Below, piece after piece: positions 43,470 through 51,973 of a stretch of DNA of 64,000 nucleotides. The DNA lies in NCBI GenBank assembly GCA_030697205.1, contig JAUYQP010000055.1, positions 1 to 64,000 of the forward strand, read 5' to 3'. Source of the DNA: Mycobacteriales bacterium (GTDB lineage: Bacteria; Actinomycetota; Actinomycetes; Mycobacteriales; SCTD01). Position 1 is the stretch's first letter. Each line of letters begins with the position of its first letter. The notes beneath the pieces are model-generated. The model did no database searches and was not told where the DNA came from. It saw nothing but the letters and a program-made list of their open reading frames with translations. The translations under genes were made by a program, and so were the position numbers.

Positions 43470-45080
43470 CTAGGGCTTCTTCCAGGTGTCGTCGAACAGC
43501 GGACGCAGGTCCTCGCCACCGGACTTCCCCGGTCCGAAGCGGCTCCAGTACTTGGGGTACTCCGGGAAGGAGTAGTCGCCGGCGTTGCGGTCCCACCGCA
43601 CCACGGTCTGGTGGTCGTAGCCGGTGAAGTCGAACGGCCGCGCCAGGCTGGTCGGGACGGTGTAGGTCATCGGGACGTGCGCGTCGTAGTAGAAGTCGCG
43701 CTTGATGGCGTTGACGCCGACCTGCAGCGAGTTGGCGGTGAGCACCCCGGTCAGGTCCACGGCCCGCTCCATGGCCTCCGTCGAGGTGAGGATGGCGATG
43801 CAGGCGATCAGCACCGATGCCGAGCCGGACTGGCCGTCGCCCGGGTAGTACTTCTCGTAGATCTTCGTGCAGTTGTCCTCGTTGGGGTGGTCACCGGGCT
43901 TGATGCGCGGCGACAGCCCGATCGCGTTGACCCACTGGTTCTGGTTCATCAGCGAGCCGCCCAGCGCGGCGTCGATGAGCGCGGTGCGGCCAGTGAAGGT
44001 GTAGATCGGGTGCCAGTCCTGCTGCTCGGCGGCGTTGCTGAAGAAGATCATGCCGATCGCGTTGTTGGCGACGAACCAGACCTGGCCGCACTTGCCCTTC
44101 ATCCGGATGACCGCGGCGGTGGCCTGCTGCTGGGCCGTCGAGGCGTCGTCGGCGTAGCGGATGACATCGGCGAAGGACAGGCCCTCGGCCTTCATCAGTG
44201 CGACCAGGATCTTCTCCTGGTTGTTGAAGTCCTCGGTGTCGGGGTGCACGAAGCAGGCGCGCTTCTCGACCGGGCCGTCCGGCGACGTACCGAGGTAGTG
44301 GCGACCGAAGCTGGCCCAGTTGGCGAAGTCGCTGTCGGCGTCCTGGAAGAGCTGGAACTGCCCGATCCCGCGGCTCTTCTGCTCGGCCTTGGTCGAGCGT
44401 CCGCCGAAGATCGGGATCTTGCGCTTGAGGACCGCGTCGCCGACGGGGTGCAGGCCCACCAGCGCCATGAAGACCTTGTGCTGGTCGACCATCTCGATGG
44501 CGGCCGCGGTGTTGCGCTCGGGGCACTGCAGGCCGCCGTCGTCGACGGTGACGGTCGACAGGGTCCGGCCGCGGACGCCGCCGGTGTCGTTGACGTGGCG
44601 GGTGAACGCCGCCACCGCCTTCTCCGGGTCGCCGACCACCGCCGGGCCGAGGGCCGCCTCGAGAGCGCCCGCGTCGCCGCAGCCGGACTTGTTGTAGTCG
44701 AGACCGATCTTCACCGAGGTCGGGGTGACGCCCTGGGTGCGGAGCCCGAAGTCGGGGACGGCCACGGTAGAGCCGGGCTTCACCGTGGTCGGGACGCTGC
44801 CAGGCACGGTCTGACCCGGGCGCGTGCCCGGGGTGGAGCCGGGCTGCTGCGCGCCGGGCCCCGTCGTCGCCGTGGCCGACGCGGTGGGGATCGGCTGGCC
44901 GTCGGGGGTCGTGGAGCTCTCCCCCGGCACCACGACCTGGTCCGGCGCGCCGGCCAGCGCGTCGGGGCCGGACGCCTTCTGCTGGTCGAGCTCGTAGCGC
45001 ACCTGCCCGACCGACAGCAGGGACGTCACGAGGACTGCGGCAGCCGCGATCGCGACAGGCTTCGTGCGGGGATCCGTCAC
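43470..45080 (-). CDS. LIV-type ABC transporter substrate-binding protein
   Basis: The 536-residue protein is a periplasmic-binding-protein-fold receptor of the LIV (type I) family. It has an N-terminal hydrophobic segment (VAIAAAAVLVTSLLSVGQV) without a lipobox, then a Pro/Thr/Ser-rich linker (residues about 50-105), then the binding domain starting GVTPTSVKIGLDYNKSGCGD. A long spacer of this kind often lets the receptor reach through the cell wall. It lies first in the transport operon, one base before the permease start. A promoter is visible upstream. Confidence 0.88.
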   Translation of the reverse strand: MTDPRTKPVAIAAAAVLVTSLLSVGQVRYELDQQKASGPDALAGAPDQVVVPGESSTTPDGQPIPTASATATTGPGAQQPGSTPGTRPGQTVPGSVPTTVKPGSTVAVPDFGLRTQGVTPTSVKIGLDYNKSGCGDAGALEAALGPAVVGDPEKAVAAFTRHVNDTGGVRGRTLSTVTVDDGGLQCPERNTAAAIEMVDQHKVFMALVGLHPVGDAVLKRKIPIFGGRSTKAEQKSRGIGQFQLFQDADSDFANWASFGRHYLGTSPDGPVEKRACFVHPDTEDFNNQEKILVALMKAEGLSFADVIRYADDASTAQQQATAAVIRMKGKCGQVWFVANNAIGMIFFSNAAEQQDWHPIYTFTGRTALIDAALGGSLMNQNQWVNAIGLSPRIKPGDHPNEDNCTKIYEKYYPGDGQSGSASVLIACIAILTSTEAMERAVDLTGVLTANSLQVGVNAIKRDFYYDAHVPMTYTVPTSLARPFDFTGYDHQTVVRWDRNAGDYSFPEYPKYWSRFGPGKSGGEDLRPLFDDTWKKP

Positions 45081-45132
45081 GCTCGTCCACCTTCAGGGCA
45101 GGATGGTGAGTGCAGGGCTTATTTGTAGCAGT

Positions 45133-45160
45133 AGATTACATTGTTCGCCGCCAGGGTCAA
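45133..45160 (-). promoter_or_regulatory. Promoter of the transport operon
   Basis: On the minus strand TTGACC (45155-45160) and TAATCT (45133-45138) are separated by 16 bp, about 55 bp before the GTG of the substrate-binding protein gene. The short AT-rich stretch 45119-45143 supports promoter function. The ROK repressor gene starts 15 bp to the right, so the regulator probably binds here; TGTA and TACA half sites flank the -10 box. Confidence 0.55.
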
Positions 45161-45174
45161 CGAGGAGTGTTTCG

Positions 45175-46350
45175 GTGTCGGTGACCACGGTCCTGCTCAG
45201 CAACCGGCAGATGGGTGACGTCAACCGCTCCCGGGTGCTCAGCGCGCTGTGCGACCACGGGCCGCTGTCGCGCGCCGAGCTGGCCCGACTCGCGGGCGTC
45301 CCTCGCGCCACGATCGGCACCATCGCCCAGGGCCTGGTCGACGACGGGCTGCTGGAGGAGAGCGAGCCGGTGCGCGGTTCGGGCAAGGTCGGCAAGCCCG
45401 GCCGGCCGCTGTGGTTCCGCCGCGACGCGGGGATCTGCGCGGCCGTCGCGTTCGGCAGCGACGCCGTCGAGGCCGCGCTCGTCAACGCCCGCGGTGACGT
45501 CCTCATCCGCGTCGAGGTCCCCTGCGACACCGCCCGCGCGGGCAGCGACGAGCTGGTCGCCGCCGTCCTCGAGGGCGTCGCCCGCGCGGTCACCGGCGCG
45601 CCCGCCGCGGTCCTCGGCATCGGCGTCGCCGTGCCGGGCGTCTGCGACCCCGCCACCGGCACCGTCGTCGGCTCCGGTCCGGTGCCCGGCGCCCGGGGCC
45701 GCGCCCTCGCGACCGCGCTCGAGCAGGCCCACGCGCTGCCCGTGCTCGTCGACAACGACGCCCGCGCGCAAGCCCTCGGGGAGAAGTGGTTCGGCGACGG
45801 CCGCGGCGTCGCGACCTTCGCGTCGGTGCAGACCGGCTCCGGTCTCGGGGTCGGCCTCGTCCTCGACGGCGAGCTCTACCGCGGCGCCGACGGCGCGACC
45901 GGCGAGCTCGGTCACACCGTCGTCGCCCTCGATGGCGAGCCCTGCTCCTGCGGGCTGGTCGGCTGCTGGGAGACCGTCGCGACGCTGCGCTGGCTGCGCA
46001 CCGAGGCCGCCGCGCTCGGCCTGCCCGGTGCGGTCTCCCTCGACGCCGCCGCGCTCGTCGCCCTCGACTCCGACCCGGCGCGCGCGCTGCTGGCCCGCTA
46101 CGCCGACCACCTCGCGGTCGGCCTCGTGACGCTGGTGCACCTGCTCGCGCCCACACGACTACTGCTGCACGGCGACGTCGTCGGTGGCGGCGAGGTCCTG
46201 CGCGCGCTCGTCGCGGAGCGGGTCGCCGCGCGCTCGCTGCCGCACGTCCGCGAGTCGGTCGAGGTGCTGCTGTCCTCGCTCGACCAGGACGCCAGCCTGC
46301 TGGGCGCGGCCGGACTCGTGCTGTCCCAGCGCTTCACCCTGGCGGCCTGA
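45175..46350 (+). CDS. ROK family transcriptional regulator (NagC/XylR type)
   Basis: The 391-residue protein has an N-terminal winged helix (SRAELARLAGVPRATIGTIA, about residues 33-52) and a ROK sugar-binding domain. ROK marks include GIGVAVPG, the DNDARAQALGEKW segment and the zinc motif CSCGLVGCWE. It is a likely amino-sugar- or sugar-responsive repressor of the divergent transport operon. GTG 45175 has GAGGAG seven bases upstream, which decides the start against other GTG codons. NagC-type regulators typically sense GlcNAc-6-phosphate; here this is inference. Confidence 0.88.
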   Translation: MSVTTVLLSNRQMGDVNRSRVLSALCDHGPLSRAELARLAGVPRATIGTIAQGLVDDGLLEESEPVRGSGKVGKPGRPLWFRRDAGICAAVAFGSDAVEAALVNARGDVLIRVEVPCDTARAGSDELVAAVLEGVARAVTGAPAAVLGIGVAVPGVCDPATGTVVGSGPVPGARGRALATALEQAHALPVLVDNDARAQALGEKWFGDGRGVATFASVQTGSGLGVGLVLDGELYRGADGATGELGHTVVALDGEPCSCGLVGCWETVATLRWLRTEAAALGLPGAVSLDAAALVALDSDPARALLARYADHLAVGLVTLVHLLAPTRLLLHGDVVGGGEVLRALVAERVAARSLPHVRESVEVLLSSLDQDASLLGAAGLVLSQRFTLAA

Positions 46351-46369
46351 CCCCGTCGTACGCCCTCGG

Positions 46370-46415
46370 ATGTGGCGATCACGCGAGCGTCCGCCCGCGT
46401 GCATGATCGCCACAT
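46370..46415. repeat. Perfect inverted repeat, 12-bp arms
   Basis: ATGTGGCGATCA (46370-46381) and TGATCGCCACAT (46404-46415) are exact reverse complements around a 22-bp loop, 20 bp after the ROK gene stop. There is no T tract. It could stop transcription as a hairpin, or be a dispersed palindromic element of the genome. Confidence 0.6.
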
Positions 46416-46468
46416 CTGCCCCCGTCGTGCCCCCAGCGGCCCCTCCCGCTGCCGCCGCCCCAGCCCCG

Positions 46469-46530
46469 TGATCATCAGGGGGTCTGCACGAAACACCCCG
46501 GCGAGTTCCGTGCAGGCCACCTGTTGATCA
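46469..46530. repeat. Imperfect inverted repeat, 22-bp arms
   Basis: Two 22-bp arms (46469-46490 and 46509-46530) match at 19 of 22 positions around an 18-bp loop. The outer ends are TGATCA and the inner ends CTGCACG/CGTGCAG. It lies between the convergent ROK and LivG-type genes and may act as a bidirectional terminator or be a REP-like element. Confidence 0.6.
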
Positions 46531-46595
46531 TGAACGCGGGGCGGCGCGGGTCGGGCGGTGGGCGAGTGCAGGGGGTGGCAGCGGGAGGGCCCGCG

Positions 46596-47384
46596 TCAGC
46601 CGGAGCGGTTGATGGCGGCGGGGTCGGAGCCGAGGTAGGAGCGCACGACGGCCGGGTCGCGCACGACGTCCTGCGGCTCGCCCTCGGCGATGACGCGGCC
46701 GGTCTCGAGGGCGTAGAGGCGGGTTGTGAGCGAGAGCACCAGCGGCATGTCGTGCTCGATGAGGACGAGCCCGCAGCCGAGGTCGTCGCGCACCCGCAGC
46801 AGCAGCGGGGCGAGCTGCTCGGTCTCGCGCTGGGCGATCCCCGACGACGGCTCGTCGAGCAGCACGACCTTGGGCCGCGCGATGAGCAGGCAGGCCAGGT
46901 CGATGATGCGCCGGGTGCCGGTGGAGAGCTCGCCGACGAGCTTGTCGCGGTAGCCCCCGAGCGAGAAGACCTCGACGAGCTCCTCGGCGCTGCGGGTCGC
47001 GACCTGCTCGCCCTCGCGGACGCGGCTGCCACCGAGCAGGGTGCCGAGCAGCGACGACCCGACCGGGCGGTGCCGCTCGGAGGCGGCGCGCAGCGTGTCG
47101 AGCACCGACATCGAGTGGAAGAGCCGCGCGTCCTGGAAGGAGCGACCAAGACCGGCGCGGGCCCGCGCGTGGATCGGGGCGCCTGACACGTCGACCCCGT
47201 CGAGCAGCACCGTGCCCTCGCAGGCCGTGATGCCCGACAGGCAGTCGAACAGCGTCGTCTTGCCGGCGCCGTTGGCCCCGATGACGCCGACGACCTCTCC
47301 GGCCTCGACGGTGAGGTCGACGCCCTGCAGCGCCTTGACCCCACCGAAGGACACTGCGATGCCACGTGCCTCCAGCACCGTCAC
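46596..47384 (-). CDS. LivG-type ABC transporter ATP-binding protein
   Basis: The 262-residue ATPase matches LivG of branched-chain amino acid-type transporters: Walker A GANGAGKTT, signature LSTGTRRI, Walker B VVLLDEPSSGIAQRE and the H-loop LIEHDMPLV. The adjacent transport operon encodes a LivF fused to MFS but no LivG, so this protein is the obvious missing subunit. It is the last gene of the leftward amino-sugar operon and starts in a GTGA overlap with the GH84 gene. GTG 47384 has GGGAG seven bases upstream. Confidence 0.88.
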   Translation of the reverse strand: MTVLEARGIAVSFGGVKALQGVDLTVEAGEVVGVIGANGAGKTTLFDCLSGITACEGTVLLDGVDVSGAPIHARARAGLGRSFQDARLFHSMSVLDTLRAASERHRPVGSSLLGTLLGGSRVREGEQVATRSAEELVEVFSLGGYRDKLVGELSTGTRRIIDLACLLIARPKVVLLDEPSSGIAQRETEQLAPLLLRVRDDLGCGLVLIEHDMPLVLSLTTRLYALETGRVIAEGEPQDVVRDPAVVRSYLGSDPAAINRSG

Positions 47385-48664
47385 GATCGGGCTCCCGTCA
47401 GTCGGGCGAGGGCCTCGCGGCACATCGCATCCAGGATCGTGTCACCGCGGACGAGCCCGGCGGGGTCGACGAGCTCGGCGTCGCCGTCGCGCCGGGTCAG
47501 CGGGTAGAGCGCGAAGCGGGTCCCGAACAGCTGCCGCTCCTGCGCGAGGCCGCGCCGCCAGACCTCGGCGACGGTGAAGGCCGCGCCGGGCGAGCCGCCG
47601 CGCAGCGCCTCGAGCAGCACCGGCACCGCCATCGCGTGCCACTCCCAGGCCTCGAGCCAGGGCTCGAGGTCGGCGACCCACTCGGCGGGCAGGCCGTCGC
47701 GGCAGCCCGCGGCGAGGAAGGCCTCGAGGCGGCCGTCGCCGTCGAGGGCGGCGAGGGCCCACCCCAGCAGCTCCGGGTCGGGGCCGGGATCGGTGAGCCA
47801 GGACCGGCAGGCCCGGGCGAGCGGCGTGAGGCCCGGGACGGCCGCGAGCTCGGCCTCCCACACCACGGTCCGGTCCTGCGACGGGTCGGCCCACCAGCGC
47901 AGCGCGGCCGCGGCCGGCAGCCGGGACGCCACCGGTCGCGGGCCGAGGTTGAGCAGCAGCCCGCCGAGAGCAGCCGGCAGGTCGGCCGGCCGGTGCGGGT
48001 AGGGCCCGAGGTGCAGCAGCCCCGCCATCGGCCCGTCGGAGACCGGGAAGTTGTCGGCGAGCAGCAGCGGCCGCCCGAGCTCGCGCGACAGGTCCTGCGC
48101 CAGCGAGGTCGGCACGTCGGCCGACAGGATCCCCGGCCCGGTCCAGTAGACGTCGACATCGGCGGGCAGCGCGCCGACGAACCCACGCAGGTACGACGTG
48201 ACGCGGTCCGTGCCGTAGTCGACCGGGCAGGTCGCCCACTCCACGTCGTCGGGGAGCCCCGCGACCGCAGCGGCCACCGCCTCGCCATGGACCCGCCCGA
48301 GGTCCTCGCCGCCGGGCGGCACGTCGTCGAAGGCCACCCCGAGCAGCCGCGCCCCGAGGTCGTGGAACGCCTGCAGCTTCGCGACCAGTGCGGCCTCGTC
48401 AGCCGGCGCCCAGTCGAGACCCGGTGAGACGACGAAGCCGACGCGTACGCCGTGACGCTCCCCCGCCGCGAGCAGCTCGGCGAAGTGGGCCATCCGGTCG
48501 GGTGGGTAGGGCTCGCGCCAGCGTGCCCGCTGGAACGGGTCGTCCTTCGGGGCGTAGACGTAGTCGCGCCCGCCGGCGGTCGGCAGCCAGGCGAGCAGCG
48601 CCAGCCGGGCGTCGTCGGCGTAGGGCTCGCCGTAGAAGCCCTCGAGCACGCCGTGGACGGTCAC
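47381..48664 (-). CDS. GH84 beta-N-acetylglucosaminidase (O-GlcNAcase-like)
   Basis: The 427-residue protein starts VHGVLEGFYGEPY, the GH84 signature. It carries the paired catalytic aspartates in GVAFDDVPP near residues 112-113, with VVSPGLDW and YVYAPKDDP also as in the family. It should remove N-acetylglucosamine by substrate-assisted catalysis. No signal peptide is present, so the substrate must be taken up first. It is coupled by 4-bp overlaps to both neighbours. The aspartate pair strongly favours hydrolysis of a GlcNAc- or GalNAc-containing conjugate. Confidence 0.88.
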   Translation of the reverse strand: MTVHGVLEGFYGEPYADDARLALLAWLPTAGGRDYVYAPKDDPFQRARWREPYPPDRMAHFAELLAAGERHGVRVGFVVSPGLDWAPADEAALVAKLQAFHDLGARLLGVAFDDVPPGGEDLGRVHGEAVAAAVAGLPDDVEWATCPVDYGTDRVTSYLRGFVGALPADVDVYWTGPGILSADVPTSLAQDLSRELGRPLLLADNFPVSDGPMAGLLHLGPYPHRPADLPAALGGLLLNLGPRPVASRLPAAAALRWWADPSQDRTVVWEAELAAVPGLTPLARACRSWLTDPGPDPELLGWALAALDGDGRLEAFLAAGCRDGLPAEWVADLEPWLEAWEWHAMAVPVLLEALRGGSPGAAFTVAEVWRRGLAQERQLFGTRFALYPLTRRDGDAELVDPAGLVRGDTILDAMCREALARLTGARS

Positions 48665-49767
48665 GCCGCCGCCAGCGCGTCGAGCAGGGCGCGCAGGGCT
48701 GGGGCGCCGAGACCGAGTTCGTCCTCGTAGCCGCCGTCGAGCGCGTCGGGGTGCGGAAGGTAGCCGTACCAGGACGGCGCGAGGCCGACGGGCACGACGG
48801 TGCCCGGCCGGGTCACCTCGGCCGCGAAGGCCCCGAGCGGCTCGCCCGGCATCGACACCAGGTGCGCGGTCCCGACCTGCCACTCCAGCAGCTCGGCGAC
48901 GACGGTGGCCTGACCCCCGGAGACCAGCCGCGACAGCTCGGCCTCGGCGACGGGCAGCTCGATCGCGCGGTGCGACAGCTCGAGGTGGACCCCGCCGTCG
49001 GTGACCCGGGCGGCGGCGGCGACCGCGAGGGCGGCCACCGCGGCACCCACCGAGGCCGCCAGCGACGGGCCGCCGCCGGCCCGGTCGTAGCCGTCACCGC
49101 CCGGCGGGTTGACGTCACCGAGCGCGCCGGCGACGACGACCGCCGTGCCGCCGAGCGCCGCCTCGAGGGCGGTGCGGCAGTGCCCGACCCAGTCGGCGGT
49201 GACCACGTGCACGTCGGGCCCGTGGGTGACCGGGTGGATGCCGACGCCGATGACGGAGGCGAGCCGCGACCCGGACCGCCACAGGTCGAGCAGCTGCAGG
49301 CGAGGGACGTGGGACCGGCCGCGCCGGTTCACCGCGAGCGTGACCGGCACGTCGACCTCGGCGATGCCGAGCGCCACCGGAGCGAGGTCGGCCAGAGCAC
49401 GGGAGGCCGCATCGACGCAGGCCGCGGCGAGCAGCTCGGGGTAGCCGGGGTGCAGGTCCATCCCGAGCAGCGTGTCGGGGCCGGAGTGCGTGTGGGTGCA
49501 CGACGTCAGCACCCGCTCGACGTGCACGCCGGTGGTGGAGGAGACGGCGAGCCGCAGCGCTGCCCCGGCCTCGGCGGACAGGCCCACCAGGTCGAGCACG
49601 AGCAGCACGGCGGTGGCCGCACCGTCGGACAGCGCGACCGCACGCACCTGCAGCGGGTCTGCGACGACGAGCCGAGGGACGGCCGGCTCGCGGTGCAGGA
49701 AGCCGGCCAGGCGCACCGCGGCGGTGGGCGTGATGTCGGCGACGGCGACCCCGGCGAGCAGCGTCAC
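48661..49767 (-). CDS. Neutral/alkaline ceramidase-like N-terminal domain protein
   Basis: The 368-residue protein begins with VAVADITPTAAVRLAGFLHR and has SCTHTHSGPDTLLGMDLH and IGVGIHPVTHG. These match the N-terminal domain of neutral/alkaline non-lysosomal ceramidases, where such His residues bind zinc. Many bacterial proteins with this domain are not ceramidases and sit beside sugar-catabolic genes. Without a signal peptide, an intracellular amidase acting on an N-acyl amino sugar is a reasonable guess. It overlaps both neighbours by 4 bp. Confidence 0.75.
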   Translation of the reverse strand: MTLLAGVAVADITPTAAVRLAGFLHREPAVPRLVVADPLQVRAVALSDGAATAVLLVLDLVGLSAEAGAALRLAVSSTTGVHVERVLTSCTHTHSGPDTLLGMDLHPGYPELLAAACVDAASRALADLAPVALGIAEVDVPVTLAVNRRGRSHVPRLQLLDLWRSGSRLASVIGVGIHPVTHGPDVHVVTADWVGHCRTALEAALGGTAVVVAGALGDVNPPGGDGYDRAGGGPSLAASVGAAVAALAVAAAARVTDGGVHLELSHRAIELPVAEAELSRLVSGGQATVVAELLEWQVGTAHLVSMPGEPLGAFAAEVTRPGTVVPVGLAPSWYGYLPHPDALDGGYEDELGLGAPALRALLDALAAA

Positions 49768-50711
49768 GCGACCGTCACCGGCGCCCCGGTGCGGGCCGAC
49801 TCGTAGCCCGCGAGGACTGCGGCGAGCGCGGCCCGTCCGTCGCGGCCGTCCGCGACGAGCGGCGAGCCGGTCGCGACCGACCGGGCGAAGGCTCCGGCGG
49901 TCCCCCGCAGCTCGGGCTGCCCGACCTCGACCTCGGCGCCGTCCTGCAGCAGTCGGCCGCCGTCCACCTCCAGGGTGCCGCGCGCCCCCGTGAAGCGGAA
50001 CGAGAACTGCTGCTCGGGCGCCTGCCACGAGACGACCACCGACGCCGGGGTGCCACCGACGAGGCGCAGCTCCAGCGACGCCACCTCCTCGACCGGCCCG
50101 GTCAGCTCGGCCGACACGACCTCCTCGAGGTCGGCGAGCGTCCAGCGCAGGGCGTCGAGGACGTGCACGCCCAGGTCGATGAGGACCCCACCCCCGGACA
50201 GCGCGGGGTCGCGGAACCACCCGCTGTCCGCAGACCAGGACTGCGGACCGGCGTGGCCGAGCGAGACCTCGACGCGCTCGACCTCACCGATGGCCGGCAC
50301 GCGGCGGCGCAGCTCCTGCAGGCCGGGCGAGATGCGGCCCTCGAAGCACTGACCCAGCAGCAGCCCCTCCCGGTCGGCGAGGGCGACGAGCTCATCGGCG
50401 TCGCGCAGCGTCGTGGTGAGCGGCTTCTCGACGAGGACGTGCTTGCCGGCCCGCAGCGCAGCGAGAGCCACCTCGTGGTGCAGCACGTTGGGCACGCAGA
50501 CGTGCACCGCGTCGACGTCGGGGCGCGCGACGGCGGCCCGCCAGTCGGTCGTCGCGTCGCCCGACCCCCACGCGTTGCGGGCGAGCTCGGCACTGCGGGC
50601 GCTTCGGCTCGCGAAGGCCACGACGTCGGCGTCGCCGCCCAGGCGCAGCGACGGCAGGTGACCGGTGCGCGCGACGGTGCCGCACCCGACGACGGCGACG
50701 CGGACGGTCAT
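49764..50711 (-). CDS. Gfo/Idh/MocA family oxidoreductase
   Basis: The 315-residue NAD(P)-dependent enzyme has an N-terminal Rossmann fold (VRVAVVGCGTVARTGHLPSL) and the EKPLTTTLRDADEL segment whose Lys is catalytic in the family. A C-terminal beta-sheet domain carries GGGVLIDLGVHVLDALRW. It oxidises or reduces a sugar or cyclitol hydroxyl. Lying next to a DegT aminotransferase, it could form or consume a keto-sugar that is then transaminated. It overlaps both neighbours by 4 bp. Confidence 0.87.
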   Translation of the reverse strand: MTVRVAVVGCGTVARTGHLPSLRLGGDADVVAFASRSARSAELARNAWGSGDATTDWRAAVARPDVDAVHVCVPNVLHHEVALAALRAGKHVLVEKPLTTTLRDADELVALADREGLLLGQCFEGRISPGLQELRRRVPAIGEVERVEVSLGHAGPQSWSADSGWFRDPALSGGGVLIDLGVHVLDALRWTLADLEEVVSAELTGPVEEVASLELRLVGGTPASVVVSWQAPEQQFSFRFTGARGTLEVDGGRLLQDGAEVEVGQPELRGTAGAFARSVATGSPLVADGRDGRAALAAVLAGYESARTGAPVTVA

Positions 50712-51973
50712 GCGGGCACCCCGCTGGCCATCCCGTGCAGCACCCCGTCGGCGACCTTGCGCAGGGCGGTCGCGACGTCGTCGCAGTCGCTGTCGTCGTA
50801 CGCCGGTGAGACCCCGATGCGCACGGTGCGGCGGAGCAGGTCCTCGGTCTGCGGGCACATCCCCATCGCGTAGGGCGCGACGCCGGGGACGTGCCAGGGG
50901 TGGCCCTTCATCGAGGCGGTGCGCTGCTCGAGGACGGCGGGGGTGGCGTAAACGGGCAGCCCGCCGTAGGGCGAGCCGGCCGGCACTCCCTCGGCGCACA
51001 GCGCCTCGGCGAAGCGCGCCGCGGTCGCGCTGTCGGGAAGCAGCAGGGCGATGCCGGAGCCGCCCTCCCCGAGCGGGTCGGGGTAGCGGCGCCGCGCCAC
51101 GCCGTCGAGCGGTCCTACGGTCGCGAGGATGCGGGCCTTGGCCGCCCGCATCCGGTCGAGCAGCCCGTCGAGGCGGGCGAGCTGCGCGCGGGCCAGCGCG
51201 CCCTGTAGCTCGGTGAGCCGCAGGTTGTCGCCGACGAAGGGCTCCGGCGCGTGGTCGCGACCGGCGCCGTGCTGGGTGAGGAAGTGGCCCCCCTGGTCCT
51301 GGAAGGCCGCAGCACGCAGAGCGAGCCGCTCGTCGCAGGTGACGACGACGCCGCCCTCCCCGGTGGTGATGTTCTTGTCGAGCTGCATCGAGAAGGCACC
51401 GATGTCGCCGATGGTCCCGAGCCGGCGGCCGTGCAGCGTCACGCCCATCGACTGGGCGGTGTCCTCGACGATGGCGACGCCTGCGGGGCCGGTGACGGCG
51501 AGCAGCGCGTCGAGGTCGGCCTGGCCGTTGTCGAGGTGCACCGGCATGACGGCGGCGGTGCGCGGCGTGAGGACCGACGCGACCGAGGCGGCGTCGAGGC
51601 AGAGCGTGTCGTCGACCTCGGCGAAGACCGGCAGCGCCCCGGCGAGCACGACCGCGTTGACCGAGGCGACGAAGGTGCAGGCCGGCACGACGACCTCGTC
51701 ACCGGGCCCGATCCCCAGCGCCGCCAACGCGGTGCGCAGCGCTGCCGTGCCGGACGACACCGCGACCGCGCGGGCGCCGAGCAGCGCACCCACCTCGGAC
51801 TCGAAGGCCGCGACCTCCTGCGGCGGCACCGGCCCGTAGTAGCGGAAGAGCGCGCCGCGGTCGAGCACCCGCAGGACCGCCTCGCGCTCCTGCGCACCGA
51901 GCAGCTCGCTGCCCTTGCCGGTCGGCAGCGGGCGGGTGCGGACCGGGGTGCCCCCGTCGAGGGCGAGCGTCAC
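50708..51973 (-). CDS. DegT/DnrJ/EryC1/StrS family aminotransferase
   Basis: This 421-residue PLP enzyme is a sugar aminotransferase of the DegT family. The PLP lysine is Lys200 in SMQLDKNITTGEGG. SSGTAALRTALAALGIGPGD and IVEDTAQSMGVT are the phosphate-binding and Asp segments. The GTPVRTRPLP opening is typical of the StrS/AHBA-like branch. With the adjacent Gfo/Idh enzyme it could interconvert keto and amino sugars. In catabolism it would remove the amino group from the released amino sugar; a biosynthetic role is equally possible. Confidence 0.88.
   Translation of the reverse strand: MTLALDGGTPVRTRPLPTGKGSELLGAQEREAVLRVLDRGALFRYYGPVPPQEVAAFESEVGALLGARAVAVSSGTAALRTALAALGIGPGDEVVVPACTFVASVNAVVLAGALPVFAEVDDTLCLDAASVASVLTPRTAAVMPVHLDNGQADLDALLAVTGPAGVAIVEDTAQSMGVTLHGRRLGTIGDIGAFSMQLDKNITTGEGGVVVTCDERLALRAAAFQDQGGHFLTQHGAGRDHAPEPFVGDNLRLTELQGALARAQLARLDGLLDRMRAAKARILATVGPLDGVARRRYPDPLGEGGSGIALLLPDSATAARFAEALCAEGVPAGSPYGGLPVYATPAVLEQRTASMKGHPWHVPGVAPYAMGMCPQTEDLLRRTVRIGVSPAYDDSDCDDVATALRKVADGVLHGMASGVPA

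Noticed and set aside
41823-45128. Open frame of 1101 codons antisense to the transport genes
   Set aside because: Composition is Asp/Arg/Gly-rich shadow sequence, and the minus-strand permease and receptor are unambiguous.
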